Origin: CAXSDR01 sp964236445
Lineage (GTDB): Bacteria > Actinomycetota > Actinomycetes > Motilibacterales > Motilibacteraceae
Direction: 5' to 3'
DNA: 21,552 bases
Assembly (NCBI GenBank): GCA_964236445.1
Contig: CAXSDR010000064.1
Coordinates: forward strand, 1-21,552
Under the pieces are notes generated by a model that was given only the letters and a program-made list of their open reading frames with translations, did no database searches and had not been told where the DNA came from. Below, in pieces: positions 14,490 to 21,552 of the stretch (positions within the stretch are counted from its first letter, which is position 1; each line of letters opens with the position of its first letter). The translations under genes and the position numbers were made by a program.

Positions 14490-15208
14490 ATGTGCTCGCG
14501 TGGCGGGCTGCGACGGTGGTCGCCATGCGGGCCGAGACCGCGTCTGCGTCGACGCTGGTGCTCGACGTCGCGCAGTGGCCGGGTCACGACGCGGGCCAGC
14601 ATCTCGACGTACGCCTCACCGCGCCTGACGGCTACACCGCCTCACGTTCCTACTCCATCGCGTCGGCCTGGCTGGGTTCGACCGTCGAGATCACCGTCGA
14701 GCGGTTCGAGGACGGTGAGGTCTCTCCCTATCTCGTCGGACAGGTCCACGTCGGTGATCGCGTCGAGGTGCGAGGCCCGCTCGGGCGTTGGTTCGTCTGG
14801 ACACCGGTTCAGCCGGCGCCCGTCCAGCTCGTGGCCGGCGGGTCGGGCATCGTGCCGCTGATGGCGATGGTGCGCACGCGGATCGCGGCGAACAACTCGG
14901 TCCCTTTTCGACTGCTCTATTCGGTGCGGTCACCCGACCTGGTGTTCTACCGCGACGAGCTGACGCAGGTTGCGGCAGAAAAGGACCTGTCGATCGACTA
15001 CGTCTTCACCCGCACGCCCGGTGGCGCTCGACCGGTGGGTCGGTTGACCGCGGCCCACGTCGCGGCGTCGACGCTGCCCGCCGCGTCGCGACCGATCTGC
15101 TACGTCTGTGGACCGACGTCCTTCGTCGAGACCGTCGCCGACCTGCTGCTGGCGCAGGGGCATGACAGCTCGCGGATCCGGACCGAGCGGTTCGGGGGCT
15201 CCGTCTGA
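14486..15208 (+). CDS. FAD-binding ferredoxin--NADP reductase-type oxidoreductase
   Basis: A 240-residue reductase of the FNR superfamily. The FAD-binding motif RSYSIAS is at 54-60, GDRVEVRGPLG at 90-100, the pyridine-nucleotide loop AGGSGIVPL at 117-125, and YVCGPTSFV at 206-214. There is no C-terminal 2Fe-2S domain, so electrons would pass directly from flavin to a partner. The start is GTG 14486, overlapping the stop of the molybdoenzyme (GTGA); the in-frame open region before it is antisense-like. The tight coupling argues for a two-protein NAD(P)H-driven molybdenum reductase or oxidase system (inference). Confidence 0.92.
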   Translation: MNVLAWRAATVVAMRAETASASTLVLDVAQWPGHDAGQHLDVRLTAPDGYTASRSYSIASAWLGSTVEITVERFEDGEVSPYLVGQVHVGDRVEVRGPLGRWFVWTPVQPAPVQLVAGGSGIVPLMAMVRTRIAANNSVPFRLLYSVRSPDLVFYRDELTQVAAEKDLSIDYVFTRTPGGARPVGRLTAAHVAASTLPAASRPICYVCGPTSFVETVADLLLAQGHDSSRIRTERFGGSV

Positions 15209-15233
15209 CATTCGACGCTCGCAACCTGAGCCT

Positions 15234-15258
15234 CGCTACTCAGCACGGTTGAGTAGCG
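15234..15258. repeat. inverted repeat CGCTACTCA / TGAGTAGCG
   Basis: Nine-base arms (15234-15242 and 15250-15258) surround a seven-base loop. It lies between the reductase stop and the phosphatidyltransferase start, and may act as a terminator or as a copy of a dispersed intergenic element. The core CTACTCA/TGAGTAG recurs at 16728-16742. Confidence 0.6.
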
Positions 15259-15299
15259 CAGCCGACGCGCCAGCTTGGCCCGACGGCGACCGTGGCGAC

Positions 15300-15914
15300 A
15301 TGAGCACCTCGGCGCACGCGCCCCTGACGTCCGGCCTCTACGCCCTCAAACCGTGGTACACCCGCCGTCTCGGCGGCGTGGTCGGGTGGGCGGTGAGCCG
15401 CCGGATCAGCCCCGACGTCTTCACGGCAGCGGGGATCGCCGCGGCATGTGGTGCCGGTGTCGCTCTCGTCGCGGCGTCGTCCTGGCACCCGGTCGGCTAT
15501 GCGGTGCCCCTGCTGCTCGCGGCTCGGTTGGCCGGTGCCAACCTCGACGGCGCGGTGGCGCGCGCGCGAGGTGTGAGCCGACCCGTGGGAGCTGTGCTCA
15601 ACGAGGTGGGTGACCGTGTCTGCGATGTCGTCGTGCTCGCCGCCGTCGCTCTTGTCGCACCGCCCTCCCTCGCCTTGCTGGCGCTCGCTGCCGCCATGCT
15701 GCCGACCTTCGCGTCGTTGAGTGTCGCCGCAGCCGGTGGCTTGCGCGCCAACGGCGGCCCGTTCGGAAAGACCGAGCGCTGTGCGGCCCTCTCGATCGGT
15801 GCCCTGTGGCCGGGTGCTTGGCCGGTGCTGCTCGTGGTCGTCATTATCGGGTCGCTGGCCACCGCCGGCTCACGGCTCGTCCGTGGCTGCCGCGAGCTGT
15901 CGGACGCCCGATGA
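15300..15914 (+). CDS. CDP-alcohol phosphatidyltransferase family protein
   Basis: A 204-residue membrane protein with about five hydrophobic segments. It carries the CDP-alcohol motif DG-x2-AR-x8-G-x3-D-x3-D as Asp83-Gly84, Ala87-Arg88, Gly97, Asn101, Asp105, so the third metal-binding aspartate position is asparagine (VLNEVGD). Family members attach an alcohol headgroup (inositol, glycerol phosphate, serine or other) to the phosphatidyl part of CDP-diacylglycerol. The ATG at 15300 has no strong ribosome binding site. The stop overlaps the CdsA-like start by ATGA. Its neighbour makes CDP-diacylglycerol, its expected substrate. The headgroup is unknown. Confidence 0.85.
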   Translation: MSTSAHAPLTSGLYALKPWYTRRLGGVVGWAVSRRISPDVFTAAGIAAACGAGVALVAASSWHPVGYAVPLLLAARLAGANLDGAVARARGVSRPVGAVLNEVGDRVCDVVVLAAVALVAPPSLALLALAAAMLPTFASLSVAAAGGLRANGGPFGKTERCAALSIGALWPGAWPVLLVVVIIGSLATAGSRLVRGCRELSDAR

Positions 15915-16723
15915 CGGTCTCGCCGTACCTCGTCACCGCGATCGCCCTCGCGGTCGCGGGGCTGGGAGTTCTTCTCACCGGCGAGCGCGAGCTCCGCAGG
16001 CGCTGGCTCTCCTGGTCGCTCATCGCGCCGGCAGTCGCCCTGCCGCTGTGGATCGGGCCCGTGGGCGCAGGCGTCCTTGCGGCCGCACTGGGCGTTGTCG
16101 CCGTCACGGAGTACGCGGCCCTCACCCGACTCGCCGTCGCTGACCGATGGGTCCTGACCGCGCTTGCGCTGATCGCCCCGGTCGCTGCCGTCCTCGACCC
16201 GCACCTGTTGTCCTACGCACCGCTCGCCGCCCTGGCGACGGCTGTCGCACCGGTGTTGCAGGGAGATGTCGAGACCGGCTGGCGGCGTACGTGCGCGGCC
16301 GCCGTCGCAGTCCTGTGGATCTGCTGGCCGCTGGCCCATCTTGTGCTGCTCGGGCAGCACGCCTACGTGGTCCTCCTCGCAACAGGGTCCGCTGATGTCG
16401 CGGCATGGTGCGGTGGTCGTGGTCTGCGGCGATTCAGGTGGGCACGTGCGGGCCTCTGCGCGCTGTCTCCCCACAAGACCTGGGGTGGTGTCGTCGGTGC
16501 GCTCGCGGGCGCCGTCCTGCTGCTCGCGGTCGTGGGGAAGTTCGGTGTTGCGCTGGTTCTCGTCGTCGCGCTCGGGGGCCTGTTCGGTGACCTGCTCGAG
16601 TCCATGGTCAAGCGACAGGCGGGCGTCAAGGATGCCGGAACCTGGCTTCCTGGGTTCGGCGGGCTGCTCGATCGCATCGACAGCATGCTGGTCGTGCTGC
16701 CGCTGGTCCTTGTGCTCACCTGA
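15911..16723 (+). CDS. cdsA: phosphatidate cytidylyltransferase (CdsA family)
   Basis: A 270-residue polytopic membrane protein that would make CDP-diacylglycerol from phosphatidic acid and CTP. The C-terminal signature is present from Ser231 to Asp257: SMVKRQ, the KD pair (240-241), LPGFGG (246-251) and DRIDS (254-258). The usual His-Gly-Gly reads Phe-Gly-Gly. SPHKTWGG (186-193) is the other conserved block. The ATG at 15911 overlaps the stop of the phosphatidyltransferase gene (ATGA), so the enzymes are made together. It could be a second CdsA dedicated to this module, as with ynbB next to ynbA in E. coli; the housekeeping copy would be elsewhere (inference). Confidence 0.9.
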   Translation: MTVSPYLVTAIALAVAGLGVLLTGERELRRRWLSWSLIAPAVALPLWIGPVGAGVLAAALGVVAVTEYAALTRLAVADRWVLTALALIAPVAAVLDPHLLSYAPLAALATAVAPVLQGDVETGWRRTCAAAVAVLWICWPLAHLVLLGQHAYVVLLATGSADVAAWCGGRGLRRFRWARAGLCALSPHKTWGGVVGALAGAVLLLAVVGKFGVALVLVVALGGLFGDLLESMVKRQAGVKDAGTWLPGFGGLLDRIDSMLVVLPLVLVLT

Positions 16724-16727
16724 ACGT

Positions 16728-16742
16728 TGAGTAGGCCTACTC
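16728..16742. repeat. palindrome GAGTAGGCCTACTC
   Basis: A 14-bp perfect palindrome (16729-16742), preceded by T, lies just after the CdsA-like gene. It shares the TGAGTAG/CTACTC core with the hairpin at 15234-15258; another TGAGTA occurs at about 16750. It is a possible regulatory or dispersed repeat element. Confidence 0.5.
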
Positions 16743-16800
16743 GCTGCTAGTGAGTACGCCGCCGGGTCCGGCACCCACCGGCTGGGGGTGAAGGTAGAGC

Positions 16801-18018
16801 GTGACCACGACAGCGCTCCTGATCCCTTCCCGCTCGATCGCTGACGCAGCGCCGGCGGCGGGCGTTGTCGCGTCGGCACTGCGTCGTCTGCTGTGGCGCG
16901 CGACATTCGGGGTCACCGGTGGCATGACGGTGGACGGGCCCCGCCCCACGGGCGGCTGCGTCGTCGTGGCGAACCACAGTTCGCACGCTGATGCGCCCGC
17001 GCTGCTCGCGGCTCTGCCTGCGTTGTCCCGCCCGCTCGTGGCCGCTGCCCAGGACTACTGGTTCACCGACGGCTGGCACCGCACCGTCGCACGCGGGTTG
17101 ATGGGTGCGTTTCCCGTACGACGCAACGGCGGCGGTACGGCCGACCTGATGGGCGTCTGTCAGGCACTGCGCCACGGCCGGACCGTTGTGCTGTTTCCCG
17201 AAGGCACCCGGTCGCGCGACGGGGACATCGCCGAGTTCCGCTCGGGCGCGTTTCGTCTCGCTGCAGCGGCGGGCGTGCCGGTCGTGCCGGTCTCGATCAC
17301 GGGCACGCGCCGCCTCCTTCCCGTGAAGGGGCTCGCACGTCCGGCAGGCGTAGCGGTCAGGTTCGGTGCCCCTCTGGACGCGAACGCGCCGGAGATCGCG
17401 TCGACGGCGCGAGCCCAGATCGCTCGTCTGCACCAGGTGCCGGCGCACCGTCCCGACTCGATGCTCCGCCGGCGGGTGGCTGCATTCGCCGGGAGCGGCG
17501 TGGGTTTGCTCGTCGCGTTCCTGTGGGGGATGAGCGAGGCGGTGTTCTGGCCGTTGCTGCCTGAGCTGCTGCTCGCCGTGCTCATCAAGGCATCACCCAG
17601 GCCGGGCGTCCGGCTGGCGGTGGCATCGGTCGCCGGAAGCATGGTGGGCGTCGCCGCGAGCTGGACGCTGGCACGGCACGGATTGCCGGTGCTGCAGCCG
17701 CTGACGACGCCGAGAATGCGTGCACACGTGAACGATGTGCTTGCCCGACAGGGTGTCTCAGGCGTTCTGGGGCAGGCCTTCTCCGGGATTCCTATCAAGA
17801 TCTATGCCACCGGCGCGGGCTCTCTCGGTTTGCCGCTCGTGCCGGTGCTGCTCGCCGCCCTGACGGTTCGAGGGCTCCGCATCGGCGCCGGTGCGGCTCT
17901 TCTGATGGCGCTCTCGCACCTGACGCGCCGGACCGCATTCCTGTTCCCGCTCTACCTCGCCCTGTTGCTGCCGGGCTTCGCGCTCGGACTGTGTCTTGCC
18001 GTGGCCCGCTGGTCATGA
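16801..18018 (+). CDS. PlsC-type acyltransferase fused to a VTT/YqaA-like membrane domain
   Basis: A 405-residue two-part protein. Residues 50-195 are a lysophosphatidic-acid acyltransferase domain with NHSSHAD (His59, Asp64) and FPEGTRSRDG (132-141). Residues 230-400 form several membrane helices with LWGMSEAVFWPLLPELLL (241-258), the SGIPIKIYATGAGSLG region (328-343), and a C-terminal helix pair resembling VTT/YqaA (DedA-like) proteins. DedA/VTT members have been linked to lipid flipping or scrambling, so the fusion may acylate and translocate a lipid (inference). The GTG start at 16801 follows a GGGGGTGAAGG stretch. It lies 77 bases after the CdsA-like gene, probably in the same module. 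Confidence 0.83.
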   Translation: MTTTALLIPSRSIADAAPAAGVVASALRRLLWRATFGVTGGMTVDGPRPTGGCVVVANHSSHADAPALLAALPALSRPLVAAAQDYWFTDGWHRTVARGLMGAFPVRRNGGGTADLMGVCQALRHGRTVVLFPEGTRSRDGDIAEFRSGAFRLAAAAGVPVVPVSITGTRRLLPVKGLARPAGVAVRFGAPLDANAPEIASTARAQIARLHQVPAHRPDSMLRRRVAAFAGSGVGLLVAFLWGMSEAVFWPLLPELLLAVLIKASPRPGVRLAVASVAGSMVGVAASWTLARHGLPVLQPLTTPRMRAHVNDVLARQGVSGVLGQAFSGIPIKIYATGAGSLGLPLVPVLLAALTVRGLRIGAGAALLMALSHLTRRTAFLFPLYLALLLPGFALGLCLAVARWS

Positions 18019-18052
18019 CGACGCCCCAACCACCCAGCACCTAGGAGAAGCC

Positions 18053-18355
18053 ATGTCCCATCAGCCGTACGCCCCTGTTGTGGCCATCACAACCCCCGCG
18101 CGGATCGTGTTGCCTGGCCTCTGTGCGGGTCTCCTGGCTGCGGTCGGGGGCGTCGTGGGCCTCGCCGTCGCGCCCAAACTGGGCTTCGTCGCCCTGCTGA
18201 GCCTGCTTGTCGTCCTGTCATGCAACGCCGACGCCACGGTGTGGTTGCGACGAGGGTTCGTCGCGTTCGGCACTGCGGTCGCCGTCTACGTCGTCTGCGC
18301 GCTGGCCCTGGTCTGCCTGCTCGCGATCACCCTCAGCAGCGGGAGCTTCGGCTGA
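18053..18355 (+). CDS. small membrane protein of unknown function
   Basis: A 100-residue protein with three likely membrane helices (about 17-40, 42-57 and 69-95). It starts at ATG 18053, five bases after AGGAG (18043-18047). I do not recognise the family. It follows the acyltransferase-VTT gene by 34 bases and could belong to that lipid module. It has no cysteine pairs or charged clusters that suggest a mechanism. Confidence 0.7.
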   Translation: MSHQPYAPVVAITTPARIVLPGLCAGLLAAVGGVVGLAVAPKLGFVALLSLLVVLSCNADATVWLRRGFVAFGTAVAVYVVCALALVCLLAITLSSGSFG

Positions 18356-18382
18356 GTCGTCGGCGTGCCGGACGGTCAGACG

Positions 18383-18417
18383 TGGACCTGTCGGGTCAGG
18401 AGGAATAGCGTCGGGTC
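18383..18417 (+). promoter_or_regulatory. putative gntP-gntK promoter with direct repeats
   Basis: TGGACC (18383-18388), a 17-base spacer and TAGCGT (18406-18411) make a plausible promoter, with a leader of about 37 bases to ATG 18455. Two copies of GTCGGGTC (18390-18397 and 18410-18417), exactly 20 bases apart, flank and touch the -10 box, as a repressor operator might. Confidence 0.4.
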
Positions 18418-18454
18418 GCCGCACCGTCGCGGCCATGACCTACGGAGCTGCGTC

Positions 18455-19873
18455 ATGTCGTCCGTGACCTCCGCGTTCGCGTTCGCCGCCCGAACCAAGG
18501 CTGTCGGCAGTGATGCGCGGCTCGTCACGGCAGCCGTGGTGGGCGTCATCGTCATCGTCGCCATGATCACCTGGCTCAAGATCCACCCGTTCCTCGCGCT
18601 GACGATCGGCTCCATCGGTGTGGGCATCGGAGCCGGCCTGGGGCTCGCCGCATCCGCCACCAGCTTCAGCGCCGGTGTCGGGTCGACGGTCGCCAGCGTG
18701 GGTCTGCTCGTCGCCCTCGGGGCGATGTTCGGCAAGCTGCTCGCCGACTCCGGCGGCGCCGACCAGATTGTCGACACGATCGTCGGGCGGTCGGGCCCGC
18801 GGGCGCTGCCGTGGACGATGGCGCTCGTCGGTGCGCTGATCGGCCTGCCGATGTTCTTCGAGATCGGTCTCGTGCTGCTCATTCCCGTCATCATCCTGGT
18901 GGCGCGCCGCTCCGGGCTCCCACTGTTCCGCATCGCCATCCCGACGCTGGCGGGCCTGTCGGTCATGCACGGCCTCGTGCCGCCTCACCCCGGCCCGCTC
19001 GTCGCAGTCGCTGCGTTGAAGGCGAACCTCGGACTGACACTGGGTCTCGGCGTGCTCGTGGCTATTCCGACGGTCATCATCGCCGGACCGCTGTTCAGCA
19101 CGTACGCCGCTCGCTGGGTGGATGTCCCGGTGCCAGAGCTCTATGTCAGCGAGGAGGACGGTGAGGCGACGAATGACGACGGCACGCCACGCGAGCGCCG
19201 GGCGCGACCCAGCTTTGCGATCACGCTGACGTGCATCCTGCTGCCCGTCATATTGATGCTCGGCAAATCCATCGCCGACATCGTCGCTCCTGACTCGAAG
19301 TCGGCCCTCAAGACCTTCCTCGACTTCATAGGCACGCCGCTCATCGCACTGACGCTCGCCGTTATCGCTGCGATCGTGCTGCTCGCCCGTGCCAGCCACA
19401 TGGACCGTGCCGCTGTGTCGATCTCGCTCGACCGGTCGCTGCCGCCCATCGCGGGTATCCTGCTCATCGTCGGCGCAGGTGGTGGCTTCAAACAGGTTCT
19501 GATCGACACGGGCATCAGCAAGGTCATCGCGAAGGCCATCGAGCACAGCAGTCTCTCGGTGCTCCTGCTCGCGTGGATCGTCGCCGCGCTGATCCGTGTC
19601 GCGACCGGCTCGGCCACAGTGGCGACCGTCACCGCCTCCGGCATCCTCGCCCCCGTCGCGGCAATCCAGAGCCAGACGCACGTGTCGCTGATGGTGCTGG
19701 CGATCGGGTCCGGCTCGCTCTTCCTGAGCCATGTCAACGACGCGGGCTTCTGGCTGGTGAAGGAATACATGGGAACCACGGTTCTGCAGAACCTCAAGAC
19801 GTGGACCGTCATGGAGTGCATCATCTCGGTCTGCGGGCTCATCGGCGTGTTGGGTCTCAGTGTCGTCATCTGA
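18455..19873 (+). CDS. gntP: GntP family gluconate:H+ symporter
   Basis: A 472-residue permease with about 12-14 hydrophobic segments. GLPMFFEIGLVLLIPV, HGLVPPHPGPLVA, the GAGGGFKQVLIDTGI region and TGSATVATVTASGI are GntP/GntT family landmarks; HVNDAGFWLVKEY lies near the end. It would import gluconate or a related sugar acid. The start is ATG 18455, seven bases after GGAG (18444-18447), not the upstream in-frame codon at 18365. A charged loop (about 230-255, EEDGEATNDDGT) is probably cytoplasmic. Its stop overlaps the kinase gene by 14 bases, so transport and phosphorylation are coupled. Confidence 0.93.
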   Translation: MSSVTSAFAFAARTKAVGSDARLVTAAVVGVIVIVAMITWLKIHPFLALTIGSIGVGIGAGLGLAASATSFSAGVGSTVASVGLLVALGAMFGKLLADSGGADQIVDTIVGRSGPRALPWTMALVGALIGLPMFFEIGLVLLIPVIILVARRSGLPLFRIAIPTLAGLSVMHGLVPPHPGPLVAVAALKANLGLTLGLGVLVAIPTVIIAGPLFSTYAARWVDVPVPELYVSEEDGEATNDDGTPRERRARPSFAITLTCILLPVILMLGKSIADIVAPDSKSALKTFLDFIGTPLIALTLAVIAAIVLLARASHMDRAAVSISLDRSLPPIAGILLIVGAGGGFKQVLIDTGISKVIAKAIEHSSLSVLLLAWIVAALIRVATGSATVATVTASGILAPVAAIQSQTHVSLMVLAIGSGSLFLSHVNDAGFWLVKEYMGTTVLQNLKTWTVMECIISVCGLIGVLGLSVVI

Positions 19874-21416
19874 CGCGCCCGATGTCGCGAGCGGAACGGT
19901 CGTCATCGGCGTCGACATCGGGACGACGAGCACCAAGTCGGTTGCTTTCGACGTCGCGGGGCGTGCGGTCACCTCGCACTCCGTCGGCTATCCACTCAAC
20001 GAGCCGGAGCTCGGCTATGCCGAGCAGGATCCCGAGCAGATCCTCGCTGCGGTCGTCGAGACGGTCTCGACGGTTGTCGCTTCGGTGGGGGCTGCTGGGC
20101 TGAGAGTTGCGGGGCTTTCGTTCAGCACCGCGATGCACGCCCTCATCGGTCTCGACGTCGACGGGAAGCCGCTGACACCGTCGATCACGTGGGCCGACTC
20201 GCGCGCGAGCGTGCAGGCCGAGCGCTTGCGGGCCAGCGTGGGCGGGCTGGCGCTGCATCGGCGCACGGGAACGCCGGTCCACCCCATGTCGCCGCTGTGC
20301 AAGCTGGTCTGGTTCCGCGAGCAGGAGCCCAAGCTGTGCCAGAGCGTGAGCCACTGGGTCGGCATGAAGGACTACGTGCTCCTACGGCTGTGCGCGACGC
20401 TGGTCACCGACCACTCGGTCGCGTCGGGCAGCGGCCTGATGGACATCCATCTGCTCGCCTGGGATCCCGAAGCCCTGCAGCTGGCAGGGATCGTCGCCGA
20501 GCAGCTGCCCGAGCTCGTGCCGACGACGATGGTTCTCCGCTCGCTCACGCCCGACGCCGTACGCCGAACCGGCCTCGCCGCCGACACACCGATCGTGGTC
20601 GGCGCCGGTGACGGACCGCTGGCGAACCTCGGCCTCGGTGCCGTGCACCCCGGTGTCGCCGCGTGCTCGATCGGCACGAGTGGCGCGCTGCGGGTGATGG
20701 TGGAGCAGCCCGGCGTCGACGCGCTCGGCGGGGTCTTCTGCTATGCGCTGACGCAGGATCGCTGGGTCGTGGGCGGCGCGATCAACAACGGTGGCGTGGT
20801 CCTGCAATGGGCCGGAGACGCGCTTGCTCCAGACCTCGGGGACGAGCCCGAGGAGGCACTGCTGGCACTTGCCGCTGGCGTACCCCCCGGCTCGGGTGGG
20901 CTCGTCATGTTGCCTTATCTGCTGGGTGAGAGGGCACCGCACTGGAGCTCGCTGCCCCGCGGCGCCTACGTCGGGCTGACGGGTGCCCACCGTCGCGAGC
21001 ATCTCGTCCGTGCCGCTCTCGAGGGCGTGTGCCAACAGCTCGCGCTGGTCCTGCACTCGATGCGGGCGGCGGGCAACGAGGTGCGCGAGGTGCGGGCAAG
21101 TGGAGGCTTCGCACGGAGCCCCCTGTGGCGACAGCTGCTCGCCGACGTGCTCGACATGGACGTTGCCTTCCCGTCGGGCCACGAAGGGTCGAGCTTCGGG
21201 GCCGCACTGCTCGGCATGGAGGCCCTCGGCCTGGTCGCCTCGATCGACGTGGCGGCCGACCTCGTGCACATCGCGCAGACGGTACGGCCCGATCCGGCTG
21301 CTGCGGCGACGTACGCGGCGCTCCGCCCCGTCTTCGCCGGGCTGTACGACGCCCTGGTCCCGACGTTCACGGCCCTGCGACGCCTCGCGCCGGAACTACC
21401 GCTCGGTGACGACTAG
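19860..21416 (+). CDS. gntK: gluconokinase, FGGY family carbohydrate kinase
   Basis: A 518-residue FGGY sugar kinase. VIGVDIGTTSTKSVAFD (15-31) is the ATP phosphate-binding segment; TWADSRA, VGMKDYVLLRL, GAGDGPLANLG (catalytic Asp in GDG), SIGTSGALR, LPYLLGERAPHW and SGGFARSPLWRQLLADVL follow in family order. Next to a GntP permease the likely substrate is D-gluconate, giving 6-phosphogluconate for the pentose phosphate pathway; other sugar acids or polyols are not excluded. The start is GTG 19860 within the last codons of gntP. The length fits FGGY gluconokinases rather than the short GntK type. No regulator gene is seen next to it. Confidence 0.92.
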   Translation: MSSSDAPDVASGTVVIGVDIGTTSTKSVAFDVAGRAVTSHSVGYPLNEPELGYAEQDPEQILAAVVETVSTVVASVGAAGLRVAGLSFSTAMHALIGLDVDGKPLTPSITWADSRASVQAERLRASVGGLALHRRTGTPVHPMSPLCKLVWFREQEPKLCQSVSHWVGMKDYVLLRLCATLVTDHSVASGSGLMDIHLLAWDPEALQLAGIVAEQLPELVPTTMVLRSLTPDAVRRTGLAADTPIVVGAGDGPLANLGLGAVHPGVAACSIGTSGALRVMVEQPGVDALGGVFCYALTQDRWVVGGAINNGGVVLQWAGDALAPDLGDEPEEALLALAAGVPPGSGGLVMLPYLLGERAPHWSSLPRGAYVGLTGAHRREHLVRAALEGVCQQLALVLHSMRAAGNEVREVRASGGFARSPLWRQLLADVLDMDVAFPSGHEGSSFGAALLGMEALGLVASIDVAADLVHIAQTVRPDPAAAATYAALRPVFAGLYDALVPTFTALRRLAPELPLGDD

Positions 21417-21467
21417 GCTGCTGGCCGGGAATGACGGGTCGGCCTCTGGGTCGGCCTGGTGTGCCCT

Positions 21468-21539
21468 GGGCCGCTAGCTCAATGGCAGAGCAGCGGACTT
21501 TTAATCCGCGGGTTCAGGGTTCGAGCCCCTGGCGGCCCA
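21468..21539 (+). tRNA. tRNA-Lys (anticodon UUU)
   Basis: A complete cloverleaf of 72 bases. The acceptor stem GGGCCGC/GCGGCCC pairs fully, the D arm is GCTC/GAGC with a seven-base loop, the anticodon stem is GCGGA/TCCGC with loop CTTTTAA (anticodon TTT at 21500-21502), and the T arm is CAGGG/CCCTG with loop TTCGAGC. The discriminator is A, and CCA is not encoded. The 10-bp repeat GGGTCGGCCT occurs twice just upstream (21436-21445, 21448-21457). Confidence 0.97.
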
Positions 21540-21552
21540 CCCGTCTGACCTG

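Noticed and set aside
15497..16906. Minus-strand open frame of 469 codons over the lipid genes
   Set aside because: It is opposite two confident membrane-protein genes; its polar, low-complexity sequence mirrors hydrophobic codons.
18440..19972. Minus-strand open frame of 510 codons opposite gntP
   Set aside because: It is the antisense image of a membrane permease (Asp/Arg/His/Gln rich), without a start signal.
1..21552. CRISPR array, prophage, toxin-antitoxin or restriction system
   Set aside because: No spaced direct repeats of CRISPR type and no phage or defence domain was seen on either strand; the gene content is core metabolic and cell envelope.

Overview
The window is GC-rich (roughly 70 percent), densely packed actinobacterial chromosome. 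Supporting signs are GTG starts in GTGA/ATGA stop-start overlaps, leaderless starts six bases after a -10 box, a PPK2 polyphosphate kinase, an LLM flavin oxidoreductase, a soluble diiron acyl-ACP desaturase and a CPWA-type omega GST. The gene content would suit Micrococcales of the Intrasporangiaceae/Dermatophilaceae type; that placement is inference. I see no phage, complete insertion sequence, CRISPR array or rRNA; one tRNA-Lys lies at the right edge.

Layout. (1) 70-3474, plus strand: an alpha/beta hydrolase, a membrane-anchored MurF-like Mur ligase and a D-Ala-D-Ala-ligase-type ATP-grasp enzyme form a compact cell-wall-like cassette. (2) 3514-4968: a TfoX-N-domain gene whose conserved first codons are out of frame by one base, then a secreted protein with five repeats of about 53 residues. 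(3) 4969-5298: no recognisable gene. (4) 5299-6949, minus: a DUF1349 protein carrying an 8-bp tandem repeat, then a second Ddl-like ATP-grasp protein with a changed metal-ligand motif. (5) 7021-9039, plus: PPK2 and a Gfo/Idh/MocA oxidoreductase. (6) 9162-10952: a PlsC-type acyltransferase and an acyl-ACP desaturase, divergent around an 18-bp perfect palindrome. (7) 10998-13838, minus: LLM flavin oxidoreductase, SGNH hydrolase and CPWA-type GST/quinone reductase. The LLM gene and the desaturase converge on a long hairpin that contains both stop codons. (8) 13890-15208, plus: a sulfite-oxidase-like molybdoprotein translationally coupled to a flavin reductase. (9) 15300-18355, plus: CDP-alcohol phosphatidyltransferase, CdsA-like cytidylyltransferase, a PlsC-VTT fusion and a small membrane protein, which make up a phospholipid module. 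(10) 18455-21416: gluconate permease and gluconokinase, overlapping. (11) 21468-21539: tRNA-Lys(UUU).

The leads most worth following are the hydrolase/Mur ligase/ATP-grasp cassette with its membrane-anchored ligase, the octanucleotide repeat inside the DUF1349 gene, the convergent-stop hairpin at 10942-11008, and the phospholipid module with the acyltransferase-VTT fusion. All product calls come from reading motifs by eye; no database search was run.
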